The notes: generated by a model not told the origin, from the sequence alone. A stretch of DNA of 64,000 nt from Heterocephalus glaber (GCF_000247695.1 NW_004624882.1:2141675-2205674); one strand, 5' to 3'; positions 49,131-60,939 are shown, counted from the stretch's first letter. Program-made: numbers and translations.

Positions 49131-49190
49131 CATCCACCAGCATCACCACTAGCACCATCATCACCACATCATCATTGTTGTCATTGTTCG
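49131..49190. repeat. Imperfect (CAT/CAC)n stretch
   Basis: Clustered CATCACCA/CATCAT triplets with interruptions, ending in a TTG-type stretch. Confidence 0.7.
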
Positions 49191-49298
49191 AAAGTGTTGG
49201 TCTACCTAGGAGGCAATAAAGAAAAGTGTCGCGCAGAGACAAATAGAGAAGTGGGAAAGTGCTCTTCACGATGAAAAATGAATCTGATTCAACTGCTT

Positions 49299-49483
49299 CA
49301 GTTTCTCAAGCTTGGCATGGTTAACATTTTTGGCTACATAATTCTTTACTAGGGGGGCTCCCCTAAACATTGTAGGATGTCTAACATTATGTATGGCCTC
49401 TATGCATTAGATGTGATAGACAACCTCTCAGTTGTGGTAAACAAAAGTGTCTCCAGCAAAATGCCCCAGGTTGAAAACTACTG
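49299..49483 (-). mobile_element. MER5A-like hAT-Charlie relic
   Basis: Reverse orientation: CAGTTTCTCAAGCTTGGCAT at one end, CATTGTAGGATGTCTAACAT in the middle, CCCAGGTTGAAAACTACTG at the other. Confidence 0.85.
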
Positions 49484-49574
49484 ATGTCTGGCCAAGAAAG
49501 AGGAGACAGAAGATACTGAAAATCAGATGTTACTTAAATCTTTTGCATAAGGGATAATATATAATTCTGCATTA

Positions 49575-49772
49575 GATCAGGGGCAGGCAAACCATTGTTT
49601 GTTTATATAAATAAAGTTTTATCAAAACATAGACATGCTTATTCTTTCACATATTATCTATGACTGCTTTCTCACCCCAATGGCAGAGTTGAGTAGTTTT
49701 AACAGATGCTGTGCGGCCAAGCTTAAAATGTTTAATATCTGGCCCTTCACAGACAAAGTCTGTGGATTCTTG
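49575..49772 (-). mobile_element. hAT-like relic (same family as 4348)
   Basis: CAGGGGCAGGCAAACCATTG, AAATAAAGTTTTATCAAAAC, AATGGCAGAGTTGAGTAGTT and TATCTGGCCCTTCACAGAC. Confidence 0.82.
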
Positions 49773-49854
49773 GTTTATAGGGTAGAACATAGAATCTGGG
49801 GCAGACTGCTTGTCTTGTATCCTACTTGTACATGCTAGTTCAGCTGCTTATGAT

Positions 49855-50045
49855 TGACAGGTTTTATTGCAAGGTCTTTAAATCTCCTGGTGCCTCTCAG
49901 CTTCCTAATGTGTCAATGGAGCTGATAATTGGTGCCAAATTCATGAGGTTGTTATGAGGGCTGAATAAGTAAAGGTACATCATGTGCTCAGAATAGTCAA
50001 AGCAATGTTGAGGCACTCAATAACTGTTGGCCATTATAGTACTCT
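49855..50045 (+). mobile_element. MIR fragment
   Basis: TTTAAATCTCCTGGTGCCTC, AATGGAGCTGATAATTGG, GTTGTTATGAGGGCTGAATA and GCACTCAATAACTGTTGG. Confidence 0.65.
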
Positions 50046-50117
50046 TCAGAGGGAAACAAAGCAAATGTGGGAATCTTACCATTTAGGTCATTAATTTATA
50101 TATTTAAAAAATCTGCT

Positions 50118-50190
50118 CAAGCCTGAGAATGTAGCTCAGTGGCAGAGCACAGGTTTACCATGTGAAAGTCCTTGGGTTCATTTCCCAGTA

Positions 50191-50222
<32 letters not shown>
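50118..50222 (+). mobile_element. ID SINE with a (CA)n tail
   Basis: GCCTGAGAATGTAGCTCAG and GGGTTCATTTCCCAGTAC followed by a (CA)n microsatellite (50193-50222). AAATCTGC at 50109-50116 and 50223-50230 is the target duplication, so the microsatellite lies inside the inserted unit. Confidence 0.93.
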
Positions 50223-50225
<3 letters not shown>

Positions 50226-50492
50226 TCTGCCTAGAGAAGAATGAAATCTCTCCATTCAATAAACATGGGCCTTTTCTCTCCTTCAGCCATCTCTTTCTTA
50301 TATTTGATGTGCTAATTTCAAAGAAAGGAGGGAAGAATAAAATGCTTTTGAAAAATATGAGCTTAAAGTATATGATGAAAATTCCAAGAAAAGAAATGCA
50401 AATCTGCAGTGAAACTTAGATAGGCTTATGTACTTTCTAGCTATTTCAGATCAAGAAAGGCCATGCTTTCTTTTTTCACTTTCTCTTTCCAT

Positions 50493-50583
50493 ATCTTTTT
50501 ATTTTTTCAGTGCTGGGGATTGGACCCAGGCCTTCATACATGGTAGGCAAGCACTTTACTATTGAGCTCTATCTCCAGCTTCC
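50493..50583 (-). mobile_element. ID SINE
   Basis: Reverse orientation: GTGCTGGGGATTGGACCCAG and GCAAGCACTTTACTATTGAG, with a T-rich side. Confidence 0.87.
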
Positions 50584-50699
50584 TTATTTTATTTGTAAAT
50601 TTCTATAAAGGCATGGATTTCAGACAGTAAATGTACACTTATGTGGTTTTGGACATATATACATGTTCATCACAAATCTCCTACCCTGATTGTACAGGA

Positions 50700-51098
50700 G
50701 TTTCATTATACTGGAGCAAATTAAATTCTTTCCTGTGCCTTTGCATTTCCTCAGGCTGTTTCTGCTTCTCCGATTCTATTTATTCTCTTGGTGTAAGCTT
50801 AGATACCACATCTTTCCCTGTGGCCCCTGGCATGCTCTCTGGGCTACTTCTTTAAATACAATAGTCCTCAGAGGACTTCACCTACTCTTCAAGGGTCACC
50901 TCACAAGGCACTTCATGCCCTCAATGCTTGCAGCTATCACTCAGCTGCTGCTCATGTAGCTGCCTTGTTTCCCAACCAAACTGTCAAAGACTTACGGCAA
51001 GGACCTTAGCTTATGCTTCTCACATGTGATGCCTACTGCTCTATGCCGTGAGAGGGAGCTCTCATGGACATAAAACACATTTATTAAACATTTATTGA
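50700..51098 (+). mobile_element. L2 LINE 3' fragment
   Basis: CCTTTGCATTTCCTCAGGCT, CAAGGGTCACCTCACAAGGC and TTTATTAAACATTTATTGAT in L2 order. Confidence 0.6.
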
Positions 51099-51100
51099 TC

Positions 51101-51120
51101 ATATATATATATATATATAT
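51101..51120. repeat. (TA)n microsatellite
   Basis: Ten AT units. Confidence 0.95.
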
Positions 51121-51291
51121 TCAGTGAAACATTCACATACATAGCCATAGATATATAGGTAAGGGTGTGGGTATATAGATGAAGATACTCCTATAAAGCA
51201 ACAGACAACCTCATAGGTAAATGAATTAAAGATTTGAGCAGATACTTCACAAGTTTATCCAAATGACCAACACATAAGAATAGACACTCAA

Positions 51292-51361
51292 GGGCCAGGG
51301 ATTTAGCTCAAGGTCCTCGAAAGCGCAAGGTCCTGAGTTCATTCCCCGGTACCAAAAAAAA
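51292..51361 (+). mobile_element. ID SINE, young-looking, internally shortened
   Basis: GGGCCAGGGATTTAGCTCAA and GAGTTCATTCCCCGGTACC with a pure A tail. A perfect 16-bp duplication AAGAATAGACACTCAA at 51276-51291 and 51362-51377. The middle of the tRNA-like body is about 10-12 bases shorter than its relatives. Confidence 0.95.
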
Positions 51362-51424
51362 AAGAATAGACACTCAATTATATTAGGTGCCCAGAAAATG
51401 CAAATTAGAACCCATTGTTGAAAC

Positions 51425-51546
51425 TAGGTGTGGCGGTGCATGTCTGTAATCACAGCACTCAGGAGGCAAGAGGACTGGGAGTTCCAGACGAACATGGTTC
51501 AACCCAGACTACATAGCAAGACCCTGTTTTAAAAAATAAAAACAAA
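51425..51546 (+). mobile_element. B1 SINE
   Basis: CTAGGTGTGGCGGTGCATGT, CTGTAATCACAGCACTCAGG, CTACATAGCAAGACCCTG and an A-rich tail. Confidence 0.9.
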
Positions 51547-51711
51547 CCAATAAACCCCTCCCTACACAAAAGCCCTGCTGCTGATATCATATACCAATGA
51601 GAATGAAAAAATAAAACATGCAAAAAGGCATAGAGCAAAGAGTAGACCAAGTGGCATTCTGACATACAACTGGCCAGACCACGGGTTAATGCAAGCATTT
51701 TAGAGAACTAC

Positions 51712-52141
51712 TGTCTTAGTCACTTTCTCATAACCGAGACACAATACTCCACACCTGCAATTTAAAGAAGGAAAGGTTTATTTTGGCTCACAGTTTTGGA
51801 TGTTTCAGTCCATGGTCAGTTGGATCAAATGAAACAGCATAGTGCAAGGGGCTAGGTGGAGGAAAGCTGCTCATATGATGGCAGCTAGGAAGCAGAGAGA
51901 GAAGAAAGGAGCTAGTGAGCAAGATCATGCTCCTAATGACCCCCTAATGCTTCTAGATCATGCTCCTAGTAATTCACTTCCTTTGACCAGGCCCTGTCTC
52001 GCAGCAGCATACTCAGCTATGGGTTCACCAGTAGACAGATCTGGTGATGAGCACAGTGCCCCATAATCTGATCACCCTCCAAAAGCCCTGCTTCTGAGCA
52101 CCCAAGAGTACCGGGGGTCATTCTTGATCTGAACCATAACA
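51712..52141 (-). mobile_element. MaLR-like solitary LTR inside the L1 fragment
   Basis: Runs TGTCTTAGTCACTTTCTCAT ... GAACCATAACA on the plus strand, reverse orientation of the 32460 family. L1 sequence resumes on both sides. No clear target duplication. Confidence 0.85.
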
Positions 52142-52539
52142 AATGTTTAGCAGCAGTATTTACAAATTCTTAACATAAGTACAGTCTGTGACACAGCAAC
52201 TCCACCATTTGGTTTATTCTCCAAAGAAATGCATACATATGTTCATTAAAAGGCAGATGTTAAAATATTCATGATAATTAGACATAACAAACTCTGAAAT
52301 CACCTAAATGTTGATTGACAGTGCAATGAATAATGAAACATCTATTTTCTTTTAATGGAATATGACACAGCAATGAAAATGGATGATTACAATACTCTCA
52401 TCAATATGGAAGAATTTCACAAACATAATGTTGAATGAAAGAAACCAGACAGAGAAGTGTACAATCATAATATATATATATATATATAAATATATATACA
52501 ACAATGCTATCCCACACTCTTAGCAGTTAAGACAGTTGT

Positions 52540-52745
52540 TATTCTTTTTTATTTTTTTCTCCAATTTTAATTTTTATTACTACGTGTTTGCAGAACATAC
52601 CGATTATCTTCCTTGTGGGGAGCTGGTACATATACATAACACATCTTAATTCTTTTTTCATTCTCTTCCCCTCTCCTTCCCCTATTCCTCCATCTTTTGA
52701 TCCCCTTCTCTTTTGCAAAAGATCTATCCCCTTATTTTCTATTAC
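52540..52745 (-). repeat. L1-like 3' UTR fragment, antisense
   Basis: TTATTACTACGTGTTTGCAG, CGATTATCTTCCTTGTGGGG, ACACATCTTAATTC and TTTTGCAAAAGATCTATCCC match 22510-22720 in order. Confidence 0.6.
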
Positions 52746-53317
52746 ATAACTTTTATTTTGTTCTTTATTTATATTTTGGGTTTCTCCATTCCTGTATGAG
52801 GGGTCTTCTTGGGGAAGATTTTTAATGATTTTTAAAAAATCTGAATGTTGCTTATATAGATGTGCTCAATTTGTGAAAATTCATTGAGTGGGGCAATTAA
52901 AATCTGGACCATTTTCTTTATGTAGAGCATTCTTTAATATAAAGTTAAAATTATTTTGGTTGATTTAAAGGAGAGTAAGTAGGAGCCAATTAGCAATATT
53001 CTGCTTTATTTCCAGGTAGTGATTTCTGTTTGGTACATAGTATGCAGATAATAAAAGTCACTATTCCCTGGAGAGAGAAATCTATAATGCAAGAACAGCT
53101 GTTCTGCTCGGAATGCCACAAAAACCCTTCAATTCTCCAGCACCAGTTCTCCACCTCTGGTCTTTTGCTAAACACACTGGAATGTGTCATTCTTTACACA
53201 GAGTTCAGAGCACTTAAGAACTGCAAAGAACTTCATTTTAGAGGCAAGAAAACAGACTCTAAAAGTCAAGTTGCTGGTCTGAGGCCATAGAGCCAATTCA
53301 CAGCTAAGAGTTGCAAA

Positions 53318-53680
53318 GAACTGAATGCTTATGTACTTCCTCCCATTCCTATGATGAAATCTCAACTCCTAAGAAGATACACTATTAAGAGTTGGGGTCT
53401 TTGGGCGGTGATGAGGTCATAAAGGTAAAGCCCTCATGAATGTGATTAATGTCCTTATAAAAGAGGTCTCAGAGAGCTCCCTACCCTTTCCACCATGTGA
53501 GGACACAGTAAAAAAAGCTGCCATCAAGGAGACAGAAAGCCACTCTCACCAGACACCAAATCTGCCATGTCTTGATCTTGGACTTCCCAGCCTCTAGAAC
53601 TGTGAGAAATAAAGTATTTGTTGTTTATAAGCCACCTAGTCTTTGGTATTTTTTGACAGGGGCCCAAATAGGCTAAGACA
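53318..53680 (+). mobile_element. MLT1/MST-type MaLR solitary LTR
   Basis: TTGGGCGGTGATGAGGTCAT, AATGTCCTTATAAAAGAGG, CCACCATGTGAGGACACAG, TTGATCTTGGACTTCCCAGC, CTAGAACTGTGAGAAATAAA and a terminal GGCTAAGACA. Confidence 0.9.
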
Positions 53681-54529
53681 AAGTAAGAATGGAGGCCCAA
53701 GACCCCTGAGCCCCAGTGGCACGTCTGCCTCCTCCAACGCTCCACAGGACAGACCATAGTTTAGAGCCTTTAGGGGCAGCTGACCATCCTGGAAGAGCAA
53801 AAAGATGTAGACCTGCAGCAAGAATTCTCTACCAACACACTTTTCTATGAAATGCCAACAAGAATCTAATAGAAGAGGATACATTTTTTAATTTTCCTTG
53901 AGGCCAATTGTTTCCTTCAGAATATAAGTGCATGCTAATTTCTGTACTAGAACAGCAGAATCATAACCTAGTACTTGGTTAGTAATTATATAGTACATTG
54001 TGTTGTAGGGATGTAACATGCTTTGGGAGAAAGAAAGAAGAATCTTACAAGTACTAATTCTTTCCATTGTCATTTTGAAGGCCAAAAAAATCTATATTTT
54101 GTGTTCAAGGAAAACATGCTTAATGATGTGAGCATTTTTTGTTTCTCCTTGAACAAGGTTTTTGTATCTCTTCTCTGCTTAGTGCATACTGATGCCAGAA
54201 AAAGGTGAAGTTACCAAAGAGGCCAAAGTATTACATAACCCAGCCTGGGTAAACAGCCCGTCTACCTAGGAGGCTTCCTGAATCTCGATGATGACCCTGG
54301 GTGATAGCGACAATGAGGAAGAAATTCTGAGAGGAGGGCAATGAGGGTATAAACTTACACATCAAACAGAGGCAGCAGAGTAGGGCAGAACTGAGCTCAA
54401 TTATGAAACAGGGAAGACAGCTCAGAATGCCTGCCAGCATGGTATTCTGAACATCTCTCCTCTCTTTGATTTTCCACCCAAGTTTCCCACCTTAGCTCTT
54501 TGGTGTTCTTGGTGGACATGACATGGGCT

Positions 54530-55046
54530 AAGGTGACCCCAGTGAGTTACAGCCCTGTATAATCCCCTCCCCTCGATCATAAGGCCTGTGCATTGCTTCT
54601 AGCCAATGGAAAATGGCACAAGTGGTGAAATGTTATGTAGGGATCCGTTTTAGCAGGTTAGATAAGGAATTCTTCCTTGGAGTATTTAAGAAGTAAGTAA
54701 CCATGGTGTCAGAGAATGTCTGTGTGGCCTGGGAGAGGGCTCTGTGACAGGGAGAGCAGATAGCCTTTAGAGTGAAAGTGGCCCCAGCTGATAGCTGGCA
54801 AGAAATGTAGGGACCTAAGCCTACAACAATAACAAAAAGTTCTGCCTACAACCAGGTAAACTTGGACAAGGATTCCAGGAATGGAATGCAGTGCAGCCAA
54901 CCTCTTGATGATAGCTTTGTGAGACACTGAACAAAAGACCTAGCTCAGCCACGCCTGGACTCCTGGCCTATGGGCACTACGATGTGGTTTTAAGCCATTG
55001 TGTTTGTGGTAACTTGTTACCCAGCACTAGAAAATGAACACAGTGC
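54530..55046 (+). mobile_element. MLT1-type MaLR LTR, diverged
   Basis: CTTCTAGCCAATGGAAAATG, CTTTGTGAGACACTGAAC, AAGACCTAGCTCAGCCACGC and GTTTTAAGCCATTGTGTTTG, with the usual 3' end GTAACTTGTTACCCAGCAC. Confidence 0.8.
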
Positions 55047-55115
55047 TTTCAGGATTAGCCTGACTTCACAGGCCTGTCCCTGTCATGTCGTGCCCAGAAC
55101 TCCCTAGCTTGCCAC

Positions 55116-55380
55116 TGTAGTTTGGATCTGGAATGACCCCTAAATGACTATGGGATTTTGATGTTCCCCACTCTCTTTGCTTTCTGGCTGCCACAAGGTG
55201 AATAGCTTTTCCTCACTATGTACTTCTTACCATGCTGAGCTATTTCACTACAGGCCTGGAACCAATGGGTCCACCCAACCTTGGACTGAAACCTCCAAAA
55301 CTGCGAGCCAAAATAAACACGTGATCTTTTCAGTTGATGATCTCATGTATTTTGTCACAGTGGTGGAAGGCAGACTAACA
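55116..55380 (+). mobile_element. MaLR-like solitary LTR, shortened
   Basis: TGTAGTTTGGATCTGGAATG at the start, GGACTGAAACCTCCAAAACT, GCGAGCCAAAATAAACACG and the end GGCAGACTAACA. About 100 bp shorter than its relatives. Confidence 0.8.
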
Positions 55381-55399
55381 TACTTGCCCCATCTTTGAA

Positions 55400-58300
55400 A
55401 GAGAGGGATTCACATCACTCTTTTTCATCAGACATCCACTCTCTGATTTTTCCAGCACCTTACAGAGACTTGTTTATTAATTTCTGATCATTTAATAATG
55501 AAACATCAATAGTCTTCATATAGACCCATTCTGCAGTGACATAAACCTTCTAATAGAAGATCATAATATTTTTCTAGAGGTGACCCCTGAATTATTAGTT
55601 ATAGAGAAAACAAGAAGCAAATACAAAGCAGTTCAGTGATCAAATACATTTAGGAAATGGTGAGTAAAGCAAAATTAAGCAAGTTCCTTTACTGTGGAGT
55701 CTTAGAATCTTTAATATACAAAGAAGTTGTGCACACACAAGAAGACCAGTATACAGAGCTTCTGTAACATTTTGTTATAGAACCATTTCTCCCCCTTTTA
55801 CTTTGTATGTGTGCTTTGTGTATATGTGGAATATCACAGGACATCATCCTCAGAGTATTCATGTGCACATATACACACAAATATATAGCAAAATGACTAG
55901 AAAATACTAAAATACAACAATGTCTATAAATGATGGTAGTTATATCCATAGTTATTATATAATAATGGGCTTAAGGGTGCTTTTCCTTTTCCTATTATTA
56001 TTATTATTATTATTATTATATTGCTTGCAAACATTTAAATGATTTTTTAAAATAGGGAGAAGAGTCAGCATATAGCCACCCAAACCCAAAAATTTCTTTT
56101 AATTTACTTAAGAAGGATTATTCATAATACAATTAGATCAACTAATTTTTTCAGTATTCAAAAAGATGCCCATAAGTTTCTATAAGATACGAGCCTTCCT
56201 CATACATTTAAACTATATTTTAAATTTGAAAATTTAATTTCACATGTTTCACGGAGTGTACATCTATAGGAAGATTTTGTTAATTGAACTCTGAAGCCAT
56301 ATTTACTGAGTAAAATTTGCCATTGGATGGTCTATCTCCTATCATGAGGCATAAGTAAATGCCATTATCAAAGTCAATGACTGAATTAAGATTAATATCA
56401 ATCTCATGATTTTATTTTTGGGATTGAGTTCTAAACATATTAGGTTGAGATTCTAGGAATTTTATACATACTTTTTTATTATCTATTCTCCTGTTGCTTG
56501 TGATCATCTGATGTTAACCAAACAACTACCTTTCCTCCAACACTTTTCTGGCTATACCAAAATTCAGAATGTCAGAGCTGAGTCTGTCTTAAGGCTTTTA
56601 CATTGTCTGTGTGCATAATTTCTTCTCTAAATCTCTGTGCCATTTAGTCCTACACACACAAAGGAATGTCACTCTTAAGTTCTTGTGGCTTCTCTCTTCT
56701 GGCAGTTTCCTATGTTCTAAGAATATTCTGCTAATTATCTATTATCCTATTTTGCTTTGATCCACAGTAGAGAGGTGAGAAACATCAACATCCATTACTT
56801 ATTTGTTTTCTTGATATTCTGGAAATTGTTCATTATTGTATCTAATGAACCACTAAAATGTTTGGCTTTCTTTTGATAATGAAAAATAAGATTCAATGTT
56901 AACATCAGAAATTCTGCACTTCTTCAGAGCACTAAAATTATCTGAATTGTTTCTATTTACTTACTCTGAAATATAAATCTTTTGTAATAATAAGGGTTCT
57001 TCAGAATGCCCATATATACATAAAACTACTTAAGAATACCATGAAGTGTTTTCAAAGAGCCAATAAATAAGAAATTAATTGCATATCATATTATCATACC
57101 ATTTTATTAAAAATCTTATTTTGCTTTCCCAGTTAATTGGTCTCCTATAGCAAATAAGCTGCGCTTCATTCCTGAACCAAAAAATGTCTAAAAATATCAT
57201 CATTTGGGCTACATCAGGTAATTTTAAGAGTATAACTCATCAACTGTCTGAATAATGTCACAGTGAGAGGAAAGAGTATTTACGGTGGCTCTTTTCTCGC
57301 ATCATAAATTTCACAGGATCGAGGACATTTGCTTCATACACAGCAAAGAATATTGATGAAATTTTCTAAGGTAGGACCTGTGAATTCTGGTAACATTAGG
57401 GGATTTCGAATATAATAAAAAAATGAAAATCACAACTCCCAAAAGGGCCTGTGATCATATATTTCTCCTCTCCATTAGAATCTAAATTTATATCAAAATA
57501 ATTAAATAGAAGAAACGAATATTCTAAAAGCAGCAATCTATGTGTTATCAGAGGTGCAAAAGGCTTCAGGCAACTTTGTTGTTGCTTCTTAGCCTGTCAA
57601 TTAAATAGTCAAATAGCCTCTCTGTTAAATACTGTAGTTGACAACTCGTAAAACAACGATTAATGTTAGTTCTGAGAAAGAAGTGATGGGAAAGAGAAAT
57701 AATCAAGTCATGACAAGTTCACCATTGATAACACCATGGCCCAAAGACTGCTTGATGAAAATCGCTCTCCTCATAAGAAGCTGTAGGTAAATATATTTGC
57801 AGTCCTCCTACAGTGTAGATTCTGGGAGAATGTGAGTTGAAAAAAGAAGATACCATTAGCCAAGAAGGGAGGAAAATGTTAGCGTTAACCTCAACCCAGT
57901 TACAGCACACAGGTTGTGTCTATTAAGCAAGACAAAATAAGTGCCACACGGGAGAGCTTATTCTCATTCTCTATGGCCTTAACTTGTGAAGGGTCAGGGC
58001 TTCCCGCTGGGCAGCAGGCTGTGGAGAACCAGAGTGTCTTAATCTTTTGGTCTTGTGCAAATCTGTTCTATACAAGATGACTTAGCTCATGAAAAGAAGC
58101 GATATGTGCAAACAAGGAAAGATTTGCTATGATGAAGTTTCCTGGGGATAGCTTTAAATAAGCAGCCATTTAAATGGGAGGAAAGGCAAACAAATAAGTA
58201 AATAATTCACAGAAGTTAAGTCTGACACATTGTTGGAAGGCAATAAAATGCAATATTTATGGCTTTCTAAAGAAATAATTCAGCTTTTGCATCGTTTAGC

Positions 58301-59750
58301 TGAGTTGTTCAAGAGACCTATGGCAATATTGCATTGACTTTCTGAATTTACTGAGAAAAGCAGCTGGAATCTACAAAAGGGCTATGTTCATAAGTTCTCT
58401 CTGAATTATAATTCCCAAGTAATCACATCATAAAAAACTTCTAGAAGTCTAAATGCTTCCTTTCTCTCTCTCTCTTGGCAGTGACCATCTACTATTCCTT
58501 TTGCACTTTAATATGCTCTTGTGGTGTGAGAGTAGATTGTGCTTTCATGTTTTACTTCCAAGTATTAGAAAATTCTCTCAAGAGCTTTGTGTCTAACTAA
58601 TCTCTTCTCACAGATATCCATGGACTAGTGTCTCCTCTTTTTTCTTAATATCTGCCAGGAGAGAAAACAAAACAAAACAAAAACAACAACAAAATCACCT
58701 CTAACTGAGGGATGACAGCCAGAAACAAGAGCACTCCCTGCTGGTCAGCCGTGGTGATGCCATCTAAATAGAAACGGATAAGAGGAGATGGTAGGAGGGG
58801 GACTGTATATGTCACTGTCCAGACCAGAATGTTTTTGGGAGTGAATGCAGAAAACCAGGTGCGAACCAAGACTGTCTGCAATGTGTGGCTATCCCAGGTA
58901 TGAAACATCATAATAAGTGTTAAAGTGAGAAAAAGTCGTGAAGCAAGAAATAGTTTGCTGACTTGTGGAGGGGACAGTAGAGAGCAACAGAGCTGGCAAA
59001 TAACGTTATCATCTTCTCCTCATTGGGTACAATGTCCTCATTCTATCTGCACTAACAGAAAGAAGCACTTTGCTGATTGGAAGGATATGGTGCCTGATCT
59101 TGGAGAACTTCCAAAAATAAACTGGCTCAGCAACAATTTTCAATTTTTAAGTAAGAACTTAATTTCTAACACAAATGTGTTAATGATCCAAATGGCACAT
59201 TTTGGTATAATATATCTTTGATTTTACATTTTATTTAAACCCTGAAATATAAAGAGATATTCACATTTCTAGCCAATGTATATTGTAGCAAAAGATTATT
59301 AACAGACTTTCTCTATTTTAAGAGCTTGGTTGTAGAATATACTTCAATTAATGCTGCCAAGAGCAGAATGACCTAAAGAGGGAAGTTCAAGACTGCGGAT
59401 GTTTACAAAATAAATGAAATCATCAGGTTATGACTGTAGAACTGGCAGGACTTAATACTACCTCAGCCTGAACAAAAAAATATTACATAATAAAACAAAA
59501 TAAATGGAAATAACCTTTTATGAGTGCCAATAATTTAGACTTATGGGGGCATCTATACAAATTGCAATTTCTAATGGTTTGCCAAACATATGTCTGAGGA
59601 CTTTCATTTCCAATTGTATACATTTTATTATTGGCTGAAGGGCTAGAAAATTGGAGTCTTAAATTCAAGTATAAAAATGAGGACATAAACAAACCTTTGA
59701 AAATAGATCATGTGTAGAAATTCATTAACCAAATAAGATCTTTCAAATGA
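55400..59750. other. Repeat-poor block, candidate conserved non-coding sequence
   Basis: Apart from (ATT)n I recognise no SINE, LTR or DNA transposon in 4.3 kb, although SINEs are frequent on both sides. 57540-58420 is AT-rich with motif-like clusters such as CAGCCATTTAAATGGGAGG, GGCAATAAAATGCAATATTT and GGCAATATTGCATTGACTTT. No reading frame of note. Enhancer-like function is inference only. Confidence 0.35.
55993..56020. repeat. (ATT)n microsatellite
   Basis: About nine ATT units. Confidence 0.95.
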
Positions 59751-59760
59751 GTTTTTATTT

Positions 59761-59840
59761 GGGGCTGCAGTGTGGATCAGTGGTAGAGCATGTACTTAGC
59801 ATGCATAAGGCCCTGAGTTCAATTCCCAGCACCTCTCCCT
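59761..59840 (+). mobile_element. ID SINE
   Basis: GGGGCTGCAGTGTGGATCAG, AGCATGCATAAGGCCCTGAG and TTCAATTCCCAGCACC; the A tail is lost. Confidence 0.88.
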
Positions 59841-60319
59841 CAAATGTTCAGTTATACAAACTGCAAAATTTCATTCTTTCTTCTGTTAAAAGGAAAATCT
59901 TGAGATTGTCAATGGTAAATATTTTAGCTAGCAAGTACATTGTTAAGGGAGAAAAAAGTAATTTCTATGGATGCAGCAATGGTTTTCAAATCAAATGACT
60001 CTTCCATTGATTACAGGACCTTATTTTATAGAAGTGTGTAAAAACTACCTATTTTATAGATGAGCTGATCCGGATATACAGAGGTTGCAGTCCAAGCTAG
60101 GACTAGAATCCTTTAGATCCTAATAGGCTGCCTAATGCCAGTTCTAAACTTCCCACTGCCTTAGATCATCAGTTTGAATTCAGTTGGATAGACTCACAGC
60201 TGTGTTCATACCAATTTCACCCTAATTATGTTTCCATGAAATTACACCGCATGGATCTTATTGCAATCAGGAGATGCCCACTGTCTCCTTAATGGAAACC
60301 TGGGGAAAGACCCTCGCTT

Positions 60320-60548
60320 AGCAGATCTCAACTGAAGTTGATTATGCTCACCCCTCCAAGAGCCAGTTGGCAGTGTCTGGAGACATTTTTACATGATACA
60401 TCAGGGAGACAGGGAGTAAAACAGGCATCTGGTGGGCAGAGGCCAGAGATGTTGCTAAACATCCTAAAAATGCACATGACAACTCCTGCCACAAAGAATT
60501 ATCCAGCCTCAAATGTCAATAGTGTTTAGGTTAAGAAATACTGTCCTG
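60320..60548 (+). mobile_element. MER5A-like hAT-Charlie relic
   Basis: GCAGTGTCTGGAGACATTTT, GGCATCTGGTGGGCAGAGGC, GATGTTGCTAAACATCCTAA, AAAGAATTATCCAGCCTCAA and GTCAATAGTGTTTAGGTTAA. Confidence 0.92.
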
Positions 60549-60939
60549 GGCATTAGTGCAATATTTTTAACTGATTACTAAGATGGAACCCACCATTTGA
60601 TAATTAAACAAACCCAATTTATGTTGTTGCCTATGGTCTGTGAAACCAGATACTTTTACTATTTCTTTCTTGATTGTGGGAATATACTGCATCTGGAGCT
60701 GGATGGTCCCTATTCAAAGGGTTACAGGGTCTTTAGAAGCATTTCTGGTATAGGGAGGAAAGGAAGGAATTCTGAGGAACCCTGTCAAGAAGAAATGGCC
60801 AGCCTCTCGTTTTCATACCACAAGGGGACCTCCAATGAGCCACATTCTTGTAGAATCCTCTTGAGTGTGGATGGAAACCACGACTTGCTTCTGAACAATG
60901 CATAGTTGACAGGATGTTGCTCCCATGATTATATTACAT

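Larger units (their letters stand above)
51195..52500 (+). mobile_element. Old L1 fragment carrying three later insertions
   Basis: L1 strings appear in order around the insertions: AATTAAAGATTTGAGCAGAT, CAAATGACCAACACATAAGA, GAAAATGCAAATTAGAACCC, then after the LTR CAGCAACTCCACCATTTGG, AATGGAATATGACACAGCAA and TTGAATGAAAGAAACCAGAC, ending at a (TA)n run (52469-52498). The insertions are at 51292, 51425 and 51712. Confidence 0.8.

Noticed and set aside
60597..60905. 102-codon plus-strand open frame
   Set aside because: No recognisable motif and no splice or promoter context; length is compatible with chance.
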